From NCBI GenBank assembly GCA_035325905.1, contig DAOKYY010000052.1:1-25249 (forward strand): DNA of 25,249 nt, read 5' to 3'. Below the pieces are notes generated by a model. The model did no database searches, was not told the DNA's origin, and worked only from the letters and a program-made list of their open reading frames with translations. Made by a program: the position numbers and the translations under genes. Below are positions 8,966-15,812 of the stretch, piece by piece (positions within the stretch are counted from its first letter, which is position 1; every line of letters starts with the position of its first letter). The stretch is from DYGX01 sp035325905 (GTDB lineage Bacteria; Chloroflexota; Anaerolineae; Aggregatilineales; Aggregatilineaceae).

Positions 8966-9498
8966 GACCGCGCCTCCCGATCCGGCGTGTGCAGCCGCGC
9001 CAGCAGCCACGCGTTGGCGTAAGCGCCCTGCCGGACCGCGTAGCGCCGCATGGTCGCCTCGCGCTCGAAGCCAAACCCGGCGTAATACGTCTCGATGTCA
9101 GGATCGCCCGCGTAAACCACCAGCTCCACGCGCCGCAGCCCCAGCCAGTCATCCGCCAGCGCCAGCGCCGCCTCCAACAAGCGGGACTCGCCGTCGCCGC
9201 GCCGGTACTGCGGCAGGCAGAGCAGCGTCAGCCGGGCCGAGTGGCGCAGGCGGTTAGTCTGGGTGTGAAGCCAGGCCGCGCCGACGATCCGCCGCCGCGC
9301 GCTGGGCAGCACGCTCTCGGCGATCAGCACATGGGTGTCGGCGGGCGGATTGCTGAAGCGGTCGCGGAAGCTTTCTTCGGTCATATAGGGCAGCTCGACC
9401 GAATCGAGCAAAGCCGCTTCGTGGGTCAGCAGCAGGAACAGCTCGTCCTGGTCGTCGCTGCGCTGCGCGCGAATGGTAAAGGTTGAGTCGTGGGTCAC
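8962..9498 (-). CDS. GNAT-family N-acetyltransferase, degenerate CoA loop (178 aa)
   Basis: First gene of the GNAT-GNAT-methyltransferase cluster. GTG at 9498 is preferred over a TTG five codons upstream (9513) because CTCCT on the plus strand (9504-9508, AGGAG on the coding strand) sits 5 nt before it. The fold is GNAT-like, ending in the characteristic DPDIETYYAGFGFEREATMR region. The acetyl-CoA loop is YRRGDG (residues 98-103) where Q/R-x-x-G-x-G/A is usual, so CoA binding may be altered. Its stop overlaps the next gene's start by ATGA. It probably arose with its neighbour by tandem duplication. Confidence 0.82.
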   Translation of the reverse strand: MTHDSTFTIRAQRSDDQDELFLLLTHEAALLDSVELPYMTEESFRDRFSNPPADTHVLIAESVLPSARRRIVGAAWLHTQTNRLRHSARLTLLCLPQYRRGDGESRLLEAALALADDWLGLRRVELVVYAGDPDIETYYAGFGFEREATMRRYAVRQGAYANAWLLARLHTPDREARS

Positions 9499-9628
9499 GG
9501 AGTCTCCTGACAAAGCGAGCGGCGCGGGGGTGCGCTCCCCGACGCTCCTAGCTTACCGCGCCCTGCCCGCTGCGCCAAGCGGCGGACAGAGGTACAATAG
9601 CAGGTGAATCACTTACGAGGATACGCGA
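9499..9628 (+). promoter_or_regulatory. Promoter region of the MNT-HEPN module
   Basis: Upstream of the nucleotidyltransferase gene a -10-like TACAAT is present at 9593-9598, which would start transcription near 9605 and leave a leader of about 25 nt. No convincing -35 lies 16-18 bp upstream. The ribosome binding site CGAGGA (9616-9621) is 7 nt before ATG 9629, which fixes that start. Confidence 0.4.
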
Positions 9629-9949
9629 ATGGGGACATCAAAACCCCGCATTTCTGTTTCGAGCGCGCAGATCGCTGCCTTCTGTCAGCGGTGGAATGTG
9701 ATCGAATTTGCGCTCTTCGGCTCGGTCCTGCGCGACGACTTCACGCCGGAGAGCGATGTGGACGTGCTGCTCAGCTTTGCGCCGGGCACGGTATACAAGT
9801 TCAAAGACCTCGCCGCGATGGAGGTCGAGTTAAGCACGATTTTTGGCCGCCGCGTGGATGTGGTCGATAAAGATGCGGTGCACGCCAGCCCAAACTATCT
9901 CCGCCGGCGCGCGATCCTGTCTTCCGCCGAGGTGATTTATGCGGCGTGA
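9629..9949 (+). CDS. mntA: MNT-domain nucleotidyltransferase antitoxin (MntA-like)
   Basis: A 106-residue minimal nucleotidyltransferase. The signature GSx10DxD is exact: G31-S32, then ten residues, then D43-V44-D45, with the third carboxylate likely D77 in RRVDVVD. In characterised MntA-HepT pairs such a protein neutralises the HEPN toxin by adding AMP to a Tyr next to the HEPN catalytic motif. Here the following gene encodes a HEPN protein and overlaps it by 11 nt (9939-9949), as expected for a toxin-antitoxin pair. The antitoxin reading frame is intact while the partner is broken. Its ribosome binding site CGAGGA (9616-9621) supports the start. Confidence 0.87.
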   Translation: MGTSKPRISVSSAQIAAFCQRWNVIEFALFGSVLRDDFTPESDVDVLLSFAPGTVYKFKDLAAMEVELSTIFGRRVDVVDKDAVHASPNYLRRRAILSSAEVIYAA

Positions 9950-10279
9950 CGATGCTCTGCTTTTGGATATGCTGATCGCTGCCCGCAAAATCGGACGTTT
10001 TGTGGATAGCGTCACGGCTGAGCAGTTCGCGTCGAACGAATTGATACAGAGTGCGGTGATCCGCGAGTTACAGGTAATTGTGAAGCGGCCCGCTTGATCA
10101 CGCACGAAACCCGGACCGCTGTTCCAGGGATCGACTGGCATAACATCACCGGCATGCGGCATCGCCTGGTTCATCAGTACTTCTCGATCCGGCTCGATGT
10201 TGTTTGGGAAACAGTGCAGCAGGATATTCCCGCGCTTATCAGCCAGCTTGAGCCGTTAATACCGAGCGATTCCGGCTAG
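9939..10279 (+). pseudogene. hepT: HEPN-domain toxin (HepT/DUF86-like), frameshifted
   Basis: The frame starting at ATG 9939 reads a good DUF86/HEPN N-terminus (LLLDMLIAARKIGRFV... then SAVIRELQVI) but hits TGA at 10095-10097. The next frame (from about 10082) continues the family pattern: EAARLITHETRT, then the catalytic R-x4-H-x-Y as RHRLVHQY (R at 10157, H at 10172, Y at 10178), then VWETVQQDIPALISQLEPL, ending at 10279. One extra G near 10080 would restore the conserved VIGEAA and a protein of about 113 aa. So this is a one-base deletion or a sequencing error. No slippery heptamer was seen, so programmed frameshifting is unlikely. GAGGTGA (9929-9935) inside the antitoxin gene is its ribosome binding site. 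If truly broken, the toxin is inactive because it loses RX4HXY. Confidence 0.85.
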
Positions 10280-10362
10280 CGCCTGTTATGCACTTTACAC
10301 CCCGGCACACGGCAACGATGCGGCTACGTTGGTTCGCCAGAGTGCATAATACGCTCTAAGCC
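10274..10362. repeat. Imperfect palindromic element of about 90 bp
   Basis: The left arm (10274-10294) and right arm (10341-10362) are inverted repeats. TTATGCACT (10286-10294) and AGTGCATAA (10341-10349) pair perfectly, and the outer parts pair with a few mismatches and one extra base. A short inner pairing CAACG/CGTTG lies between them. The left arm overlaps the stop codon of the HEPN gene. The outer left arm is matched in 17 of 18 bases at 96-113, also just beyond a gene end. It could be a miniature mobile element, a dispersed palindromic repeat, or simply a strong RNA hairpin ending the toxin-antitoxin transcript. It has no coding capacity and no T-tract. Confidence 0.5.
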
Positions 10363-10485
10363 AGGATTGCTCCCGTCAGCATTCCGCCGCCTGACCGCCC
10401 ACTCCGCGCGGTTGATTCTCGCTCGCCGCTCAGGTATACTGGCGCGGCTGTGCATGGATCAAACCTCCCTCGGAAGGACGGCGCC
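10363..10485 (+). promoter_or_regulatory. Promoter TTGATT-17-TATACT and leader of the glycosyltransferase pair
   Basis: A good sigma-70-type promoter: -35 TTGATT at 10412-10417, a 17-bp spacer, and -10 TATACT at 10435-10440, placing the start of transcription near 10447. The leader carries GGAAGGA (10472-10478) 7 nt before GTG 10486. This argues against the earlier in-frame GTG at 10450, which would lie almost at the transcription start and lacks a ribosome binding site. Confidence 0.65.
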
Positions 10486-11175
10486 GTGGATCTCAAGCTT
10501 TCCGTGATCATCCCTTGCTACAACGAGCGGACGACCGTCGCCACCGTGGTCGACCGGGTGCGCGCCGTCGGGCTGGCGCACGAGATCATCGTCGTGGACG
10601 ACGGCTCAACCGATGGCACACGCGAGGTTTTGGCGGAACTCGACCCGCGCGACGACCTCAAGATCATCCTGCACGACCACAACCAGGGCAAAGGCGCGGC
10701 GGTCCGTACTGGATTCAAGGCGGCCACCGGCGACGTGCTGCTGATTCAGGACGCCGACCTGGAATACGACCCGCGCGAGTACCCGGTCCTGCTGCGCCCG
10801 ATCGAAGAAGGCATCTCGAAGGTCGTCTACGGCTCGCGCTTCCTCGGCGGGCCGCGCAAGGCGATGTTCTTCTGGAACATGGTCGCCAACCGCACGCTGA
10901 CGCTCGTCACCAACATCCTCTACAACGCGATCCTGAGCGACATGGAGACCTGCTACAAAGTCTTCCGCGCCGAGATCGTGCGCGATATCCGGCTACGCTC
11001 GCGCCGCTTTGACTTCGAGCCGGAGATTACGGCCAAAGTCCTCAAGCGCGGCCATCGGATTTACGAGGTGCCGATCTCGTACAATGGCCGCGAGTGGAAC
11101 GAAGGCAAGAAGATCACCTGGAAAGACGGCGTGATCGCGATGTGGACGCTGTTCCGCTACCGTTTCACGGAATGA
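10486..11175 (+). CDS. Family 2 glycosyltransferase, polyprenyl-phosphate mannose/glucose synthase-like
   Basis: A soluble or membrane-peripheral 229-aa GT-A enzyme of the DPM1/DPG-synthase type, which moves a sugar from a nucleotide sugar to a polyprenyl phosphate. It opens with LSVIIPCYNE and continues with IIVVDDGSTDGT, GKGAAVRTGF and the metal-binding DxD as QDADLEYDP, followed by VVYGSRFLGG. No C-terminal membrane domain is present, unlike GtrB or ArnC types. Its TGA overlaps the next gene's ATG (ATGA, 11172-11175). That next gene encodes a membrane glycosyltransferase of the kind that uses polyprenyl-phosphate sugars, so the two probably act in sequence at the membrane. Confidence 0.88.
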   Translation: MDLKLSVIIPCYNERTTVATVVDRVRAVGLAHEIIVVDDGSTDGTREVLAELDPRDDLKIILHDHNQGKGAAVRTGFKAATGDVLLIQDADLEYDPREYPVLLRPIEEGISKVVYGSRFLGGPRKAMFFWNMVANRTLTLVTNILYNAILSDMETCYKVFRAEIVRDIRLRSRRFDFEPEITAKVLKRGHRIYEVPISYNGREWNEGKKITWKDGVIAMWTLFRYRFTE

Positions 11176-12641
11176 CGCCGCCCGCTTCGCGCTTCCGATT
11201 CACTTCGCCTGCGCCGGTCTTGCTGCCGGCGCTTGTGATTCTGATCGGGGCGCTGCTGCGGATCGCGCTGCTGGGCGTGGACGCGCGGCTGCACCCGGAC
11301 GAGGCGCTGTTCGCGGCCCAGGCGCGGACGATCACGGCGCAGGACGACCTGCTGCTGCGCGGCGCTGACCTCGACAAGCCGCCGCTGACGATCTACAGCC
11401 TGGCGCTGTCGTTCGCGCTGTGGGGGCCATCGGAGTTCGCCGCCCGGCTGCCCAACGTCTTCGCCAGCGTGCTCACGCTCGCCATGCTCTACCGGCTGGC
11501 GAGCGCGCTCTCCGGCGACCGGGCGACCGGGCTGCTGGCCGCGCTGTTGCTCGCGCTGTCGCCCTATGATCTCGCGTTCGCGGCGACCGCCTTCACCGAC
11601 GTGCAGGCGACGCTGTGGGCGCTCGTCGCGGCGCTGCTGGCGGCGCGCGGGCGCTGGGCGCTGGCCGGGGCCGCCGCCGCGCTGATGATCGCCGCCAAGC
11701 TCAACGCCGCGCTCGCCCTGCCGCTGATCGCCGCGCTGGGGCTGGCGCAGACGACCCGCGAGAGCGACCCGCCACGCGCGATCCTGACGCGGCTGGCGCG
11801 CTTCGCCGCGCCGCTGGTCGTCGGGCTGGCGCTGCTGGCGCTGTGGGACGCCGCCCGCGCCCCGCAGAGCTTTTGGGCGCTCAATGCCGCGCGGAACAAT
11901 CCGGGCCGCTTCATCCGCTCCGACGAGCTGCTGCCGCGCCTGGAAGCGTGGGCGGTCTGGCTCCGCTACGTCACCGGCGCGCCGCTGCTCAGCTTCGTGC
12001 TGCTGGCGGGCGCGCTCGCACTGCTGGCGACCGGCTGGCGATCGCGGACCCGCGCCGCGCTTTCGGACTGGCTGATCGCAGCCTGGGCCGTTGCGTTCTT
12101 AGCGGCGCACTGGCTGATCGCAGTTAACACCTACGACCGTTACCTGCACCTGCTTGTGCCGTTTCTGCTGATCCTTGCCGCGCGGGGAGCGGTGCGATCC
12201 GTTCGGGCAGCGAAGTTGGGCCGCGCCGCGCCAGTCATGCTGCTGGCGCTGGCGGTCGTGGCGATGTCGCCCGGAATCGTGTCCGCGCTGCGTGGCGAGG
12301 CGCCGCTCGGCGGGGACCAGGGCCGCCACACCGGGATCGACGCGCTGGCAGGCGCGCTCAACCGCGATCTGGCGGGCGCAGTCGTCTACGAAAACGGCCT
12401 GGGGTGGGAGCTGGCTTTCTATCTCGGCGACCCGCCCGGCGTGCGCGTCGTTCACACCCCGCAGCCGGAGGCGCTGGCGGACGAGATGGCCGGGCGCGCC
12501 GAGACACGCTATTTTGTCGCGCCATCGGCAGCCCACGCCGCGCCCTGGCTCGACGCGCTGGCGCGCGCAGGCGTCGCGGCCCGGCGAGTCGATCTCGACA
12601 GCGCCGGAGACTACGCGCTCTACGAACTTACGCCCCGCTGA
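11172..12641 (+). CDS. GT39/PMT-like integral membrane glycosyltransferase (489 aa)
   Basis: Polytopic membrane protein of the ArnT/PMT (GT-C) group. After the first membrane helix it has the expected acidic loop, RLHPDEALFAAQA, and then ADLDKPPLTIY, the DKPPL motif typical of this family. About ten further hydrophobic segments and a periplasmic-type C-terminal region follow. Such enzymes transfer a sugar from polyprenyl phosphate to a protein, lipid or glycan outside the membrane. I chose ATG 11172, coupled to the upstream GT2 by ATGA. An in-frame start at 11094 would lie inside the GT2 gene and add non-hydrophobic sequence. The acceptor is unknown. Confidence 0.83.
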   Translation: MTPPASRFRFTSPAPVLLPALVILIGALLRIALLGVDARLHPDEALFAAQARTITAQDDLLLRGADLDKPPLTIYSLALSFALWGPSEFAARLPNVFASVLTLAMLYRLASALSGDRATGLLAALLLALSPYDLAFAATAFTDVQATLWALVAALLAARGRWALAGAAAALMIAAKLNAALALPLIAALGLAQTTRESDPPRAILTRLARFAAPLVVGLALLALWDAARAPQSFWALNAARNNPGRFIRSDELLPRLEAWAVWLRYVTGAPLLSFVLLAGALALLATGWRSRTRAALSDWLIAAWAVAFLAAHWLIAVNTYDRYLHLLVPFLLILAARGAVRSVRAAKLGRAAPVMLLALAVVAMSPGIVSALRGEAPLGGDQGRHTGIDALAGALNRDLAGAVVYENGLGWELAFYLGDPPGVRVVHTPQPEALADEMAGRAETRYFVAPSAAHAAPWLDALARAGVAARRVDLDSAGDYALYELTPR

Positions 12642-12671
12642 CCTGCGATCCCGTCCACGGCCCGGCGCTGC

Positions 12672-12680
12672 TGCTATACT
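12672..12680 (+). promoter_or_regulatory. Extended -10 promoter (TGCTATACT) for zwf-pgl
   Basis: TGCTATACT at 12672-12680 is an extended -10 element (TGn-TATACT). The -35 position (around 12652-12657) has no good match, as is common with extended -10 promoters. Transcription would begin near 12687, and the ribosome binding site AGGAG (12703-12707) is 9 nt before ATG 12717. Confidence 0.5.
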
Positions 12681-12716
12681 CTGGGGACATCGGAGCTATC
12701 GCAGGAGTGTAATTGC

Positions 12717-14207
12717 ATGCCACAATCTCCGTCGTCGACGACCATCATCATCTTTGGGGCGTCGGGCGACCTGACGGAACGCAAGCTGATTCCCGCGCTG
12801 TTCAACCTCTACGCCAAAGACAGCCTCCCGGACAACCTGCATATCGTCGGCCTCGCACGCACGCCGTACACGCACGAGCAGTTCCGCGAGCACCTGCGCC
12901 AGCACGCCGCCGAACAGATCGGAGACCGCTTCGACGCGGCCCGGTGGAAATCTTTCGTGCAGCGTATTTGGTACCAGGCGCGCAACGCGCTCGCCGACGA
13001 GGGCTACGAACAGCTTGAGGAGTTTCTGGAGACCATCGAAGGCACGCAGCAGGCCAACCGGTTGTGCTATCTCGCGGTCGCGCCGTCCCTGTACCGGCCC
13101 ATCATCGAGCACCTGGGGCGCTTCGGGATGATGGACGAGTCGCACGGCTGGCGGCGCATCGTGGTCGAAAAACCCTTCGGGCATGACCTGAACTCCGCAC
13201 GCGAGCTGAACGACCTGCTGCATCACGCCTTCGAGGAAAGCCAGGTCTACCGGATCGATCACTATCTCGGCAAAGAGACCGCGCAGAACATCCTGTTCTT
13301 CCGCTTCGCCAACACGATCTTCGAGCCGGTCTGGAACCGCAACTACATCGACAACGTGCAGATCACGGTCATGGAGTCGGGCGATATCGGGCATCGCGGC
13401 GGCTACTACGATTCCGCCGGCGTGGTGCGCGATATGTTCCAGAACCACCTGTTGCAACTGCTGAGCCTGATCGCAATGGAGCCGCCCGCCTCGTTCAACG
13501 CCGATGCGCTGCGCAATGAGAAGGTCAAGGTGCTGAACTCGGTCCGCCCGGTCCAGCCCGGCGATGTCGTGCTGGCGCAGTACGAGGACTACCACCAGGC
13601 GAAGGGCGTCGCGCCGGACTCGCGCACGCCGACCTACGCCGCGCTCAAGCTGATGATCGACAACTGGCGCTGGCAGGGTGTGCCGTTCTACCTGCGCTCT
13701 GGCAAGGCGCTGGCCGACAAGGTCAGCGAGATCGTCGTTGAGTTCACCTGTCCGCCGGTCATGATGTTCGGGCGCGAGGCGGACGAGGCGTGCTTCGCGC
13801 CGAACGTGCTGTCGCTGTGCATCCAGCCCGACGAAGGGATTCACCTCCAGTTCGAGGCCAAGCTGCCCGGCTCCGGCCAGGAAACGCGCTCGGTCGATAT
13901 GGAATTTCACTACCGCTCGTCGTTCGGCGGCGATGCGCTGCCTGACGCCTACGAGCGGCTGCTGCTCGACGCGCTCAACGGCGATGCCTCGCTGTTCACG
14001 CGCAGCGACGAGATCGAGGCGGCGTGGCGGTTGATCGACCCGGTCGTGTGCGCCGCCGACGAAGTTCCTGGCCCGCTGCCCGTGTACCGGCGCGGCAGCG
14101 CCGGACCGGCCGAGGCCGAGGCGTTCATCGCCCGCGATGACCGGTCCTGGCGGCGGGGCTGCGAAAACCACGAGCAGAATAAGGAGATGAGCGGTGGATC
14201 AGGTTAA
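12717..14207 (+). CDS. zwf: Glucose-6-phosphate 1-dehydrogenase
   Basis: Oxidises glucose 6-phosphate to 6-phosphogluconolactone with NAD(P)+, the entry step of the oxidative pentose phosphate pathway. At 496 aa it is full length. The nucleotide-binding fingerprint GASGDLTERKL is at residues 14-24. The conserved EKPFG is near residue 150, and the active-site signature RIDHYLGKE is at 179-187 with the substrate-binding Lys (K186) and the catalytic His of this motif (H182). The C-terminal region has the LRSGKAL element of the G6PD C-domain. ATG 12717 follows AGGAG. The 3' end overlaps pgl by 14 nt in another frame, which supports co-transcription and coupling. Confidence 0.97.
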   Translation: MPQSPSSTTIIIFGASGDLTERKLIPALFNLYAKDSLPDNLHIVGLARTPYTHEQFREHLRQHAAEQIGDRFDAARWKSFVQRIWYQARNALADEGYEQLEEFLETIEGTQQANRLCYLAVAPSLYRPIIEHLGRFGMMDESHGWRRIVVEKPFGHDLNSARELNDLLHHAFEESQVYRIDHYLGKETAQNILFFRFANTIFEPVWNRNYIDNVQITVMESGDIGHRGGYYDSAGVVRDMFQNHLLQLLSLIAMEPPASFNADALRNEKVKVLNSVRPVQPGDVVLAQYEDYHQAKGVAPDSRTPTYAALKLMIDNWRWQGVPFYLRSGKALADKVSEIVVEFTCPPVMMFGREADEACFAPNVLSLCIQPDEGIHLQFEAKLPGSGQETRSVDMEFHYRSSFGGDALPDAYERLLLDALNGDASLFTRSDEIEAAWRLIDPVVCAADEVPGPLPVYRRGSAGPAEAEAFIARDDRSWRRGCENHEQNKEMSGGSG

Positions 14208-14937
14208 AGTGTTTCCGGCGCGCGCGGCGCTGGTCGAGGCCGTCGCCGGGGATATTGCGGCTTGTGCGCAGGAAGCCATCGACCAGCGCGGGCGCTTCTC
14301 GATCGCGCTATGCGGCGGATCAACCCCCGGCCCGCTGTTTGACCATCTGGCGTCGCACGCCTTCCGCGACCGGATCGTGTGGGGCAGCGTGCACGTCTTC
14401 TGGGGCGATGACCGGGCCGTTCCGCCCGATCACGAAGACAGCAACTACCGGCTGGCGAAGGAGCGGCTGCTCGATCACGTGCCGATCCCCCCGGCGCAGA
14501 TTCACCGGATGCGCACCGAGCTGGCGCCGGAGCTGGCCGCCGATCATTACGAGCGCCTGCTGCGCGAGTTCTTCGCGGAAGGCGCGCCCGGCGAGCCGCA
14601 GCCGCGCTTCGACTACCTGCTACAAGGCATGGGGCCAGACGGGCACACCGCCTCGCTGTTTCCGCACACCGAGGCGCTGGCGATCACCGACCCGGATCGC
14701 TGGGTGGTGGCGAACTACGTGCCGCAGCTCGACACGTGGCGCATCACGCTGACCGCCCCGGCGATCAATGCTGGACGGAACGTGATCTTCATGGTCGAAG
14801 GGGCGGGAAAGGCGGAGCGGCTGCGCGAGGTTCTGAAGGGGGACTATCGCCCGGACGTGCTGCCTTCGCAGTTGATCGCCCCGATGGATGGGCGGCTGGT
14901 GTGGATGGTGGACGAGGCCGCCGCCGCGCGGCTGTGA
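14194..14937 (+). CDS. pgl: 6-phosphogluconolactonase (DevB/Pgl type)
   Basis: Hydrolyses the lactone made by Zwf to 6-phosphogluconate. The family motifs are present in order: CGGSTPGPLFDHLA near the N-terminus, VHVFWGDDRAVPPDHEDSN in the middle, and GMGPDGHTASLFPH as the active-site region. It is 247 aa, normal for the DevB family and related to glucosamine-6-phosphate isomerases. The GTG start at 14194 is well supported by AAGGAG (14181-14186) 7 nt upstream, inside the end of zwf. It converges on the hydrogenase operon with only 7 bp between the two stop codons. No intrinsic terminator was seen there, so antisense read-through is possible. Confidence 0.95.
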   Translation: MDQVKVFPARAALVEAVAGDIAACAQEAIDQRGRFSIALCGGSTPGPLFDHLASHAFRDRIVWGSVHVFWGDDRAVPPDHEDSNYRLAKERLLDHVPIPPAQIHRMRTELAPELAADHYERLLREFFAEGAPGEPQPRFDYLLQGMGPDGHTASLFPHTEALAITDPDRWVVANYVPQLDTWRITLTAPAINAGRNVIFMVEGAGKAERLREVLKGDYRPDVLPSQLIAPMDGRLVWMVDEAAAARL

Positions 14938-14944
14938 GGCGCCG

Positions 14945-15451
14945 TCACAGCCCGGCCAGCGCCGCCGCCAGGCCCGCCGCGACCGCCTCGACCGCGTCTT
15001 GCACGTCCGGCGACAGTGGCGCGTCGAGCGCGTTCGTGGCGGGCTGGATGCCGAGCAGCGACACGATGCAGCCCAGCTCGGTCATCAGGTAGCGCGCCAG
15101 CAGGTGCAGCGGCAAGGTGTGGGTCGAGGCGCTGACGCCGGTGATCTCCTGCCAGTCCAACCAGCGCACCGCGCCGGGCGGCTCGTCCATCTGCGCCGCG
15201 TCGATCAGCAGCACGAGATCGGGCGCGAACCGGCGCAGCAGCCCGCTCGCGTTCTCCGGCGCGGAACCGGCGTCCACCAGCAGCAGCCGGTCGTTCGGCT
15301 CCAGCGCGGCTTCGAGCGCGCGGACGGCCGCCAGCCCGGCGGCGTCGTCGCCGCTCAGCGCGTGCCCGACGCCGACGATCGCGACGCGCGGCGTCTCACT
15401 CCGCTGCCGGAGCGCCTGCCGCAGGCTCACCTGCCAGCGCGGCCTCGACAT
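14945..15451 (-). CDS. hycI: HycI-type [NiFe] hydrogenase maturation protease (168 aa)
   Basis: Peptidase family M52 endopeptidase that clips the C-terminal tail of the hydrogenase large subunit once nickel is inserted. Motifs: GVGHALSGDDAAG (acidic metal ligand D36), LLIDAAQ (D84) and STHTLPL (H111), matching the nickel-sensing Glu/Asp, Asp and His of the HybD/HycI family. It is the last gene of the operon. The ATG at 15451 overlaps the ferredoxin gene by 56 nt in another frame and is preceded by GGAAGG; GTG 15430 is an alternative. Its presence fits the large subunit, which carries a tail after its last CxxC. Other hyp maturation genes are not in this window. Confidence 0.92.
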   Translation of the reverse strand: MSRPRWQVSLRQALRQRSETPRVAIVGVGHALSGDDAAGLAAVRALEAALEPNDRLLLVDAGSAPENASGLLRRFAPDLVLLIDAAQMDEPPGAVRWLDWQEITGVSASTHTLPLHLLARYLMTELGCIVSLLGIQPATNALDAPLSPDVQDAVEAVAAGLAAALAGL

Positions 15452-15812
15452 CCTCTGCCTTCCCGTAATGGACGAGGAAATCGTCCTTGTTCACCGCCGC
15501 CAGCTCCCACTGGTCGGTGAGCGCCAGGCACCCCTGGCGGCAGCTTTCGACGCACTGCGCGCAGAACGTGCAGCGATCGACGTGATAGCGAAACACGAAG
15601 CGCTTGGCCTTCTTGTCGAGCACGATCACTTCAATTGCTTCAGCCGGGCAGTCTTTGGCGCACAGGCCGCACCCGGTGCAGCTATCGGCGTGCCATTCGA
15701 GATGGCCCCGCAAATTCTCCGGCGCGGCCAGGCGCACGAACGGGTACCGCTGCGTCACCGGCGGCTTGAACAGCCCGCCGATCGCGTCCCGCCACATCGT
15801 CATCACCTTCAT
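15396..15812 (-). CDS. 2x[4Fe-4S] ferredoxin subunit of the hydrogenase (NuoI/MbhN/HycF-like)
   Basis: Electron-input polyferredoxin subunit. Two complete cluster motifs are visible: C45-x2-C48-x2-C51-x3-C55 and C81-x2-C84-x2-C87-x3-C91. The N-terminal part FKPPVTQRYPF matches this subunit in group 4 hydrogenases and complex I. The C-terminus is a short Ala/Pro/Glu tail. ATG 15812 was chosen because it overlaps the upstream gene's stop (ATGA, 15809-15812); a longer in-frame start at 15884 lies within the NuoH-like gene and adds unrelated sequence. It should accept electrons from soluble ferredoxin and pass them to the small subunit. 138 aa. Confidence 0.93.
   Translation of the reverse strand: MKVMTMWRDAIGGLFKPPVTQRYPFVRLAAPENLRGHLEWHADSCTGCGLCAKDCPAEAIEVIVLDKKAKRFVFRYHVDRCTFCAQCVESCRQGCLALTDQWELAAVNKDDFLVHYGKAEDVEAALAGEPAAGAPAAE

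Noticed and set aside
10077..10100. Programmed ribosomal frameshift in the HEPN gene
   Set aside because: The junction reads ATT GTG AAG with no slippery heptamer, and no clear stimulatory structure was seen; a one-base loss is simpler.
12696..14171. A 491-codon minus-strand open frame opposite zwf
   Set aside because: It is the antisense shadow of zwf, which has full family motifs. No ribosome binding site or recognisable domain was seen.
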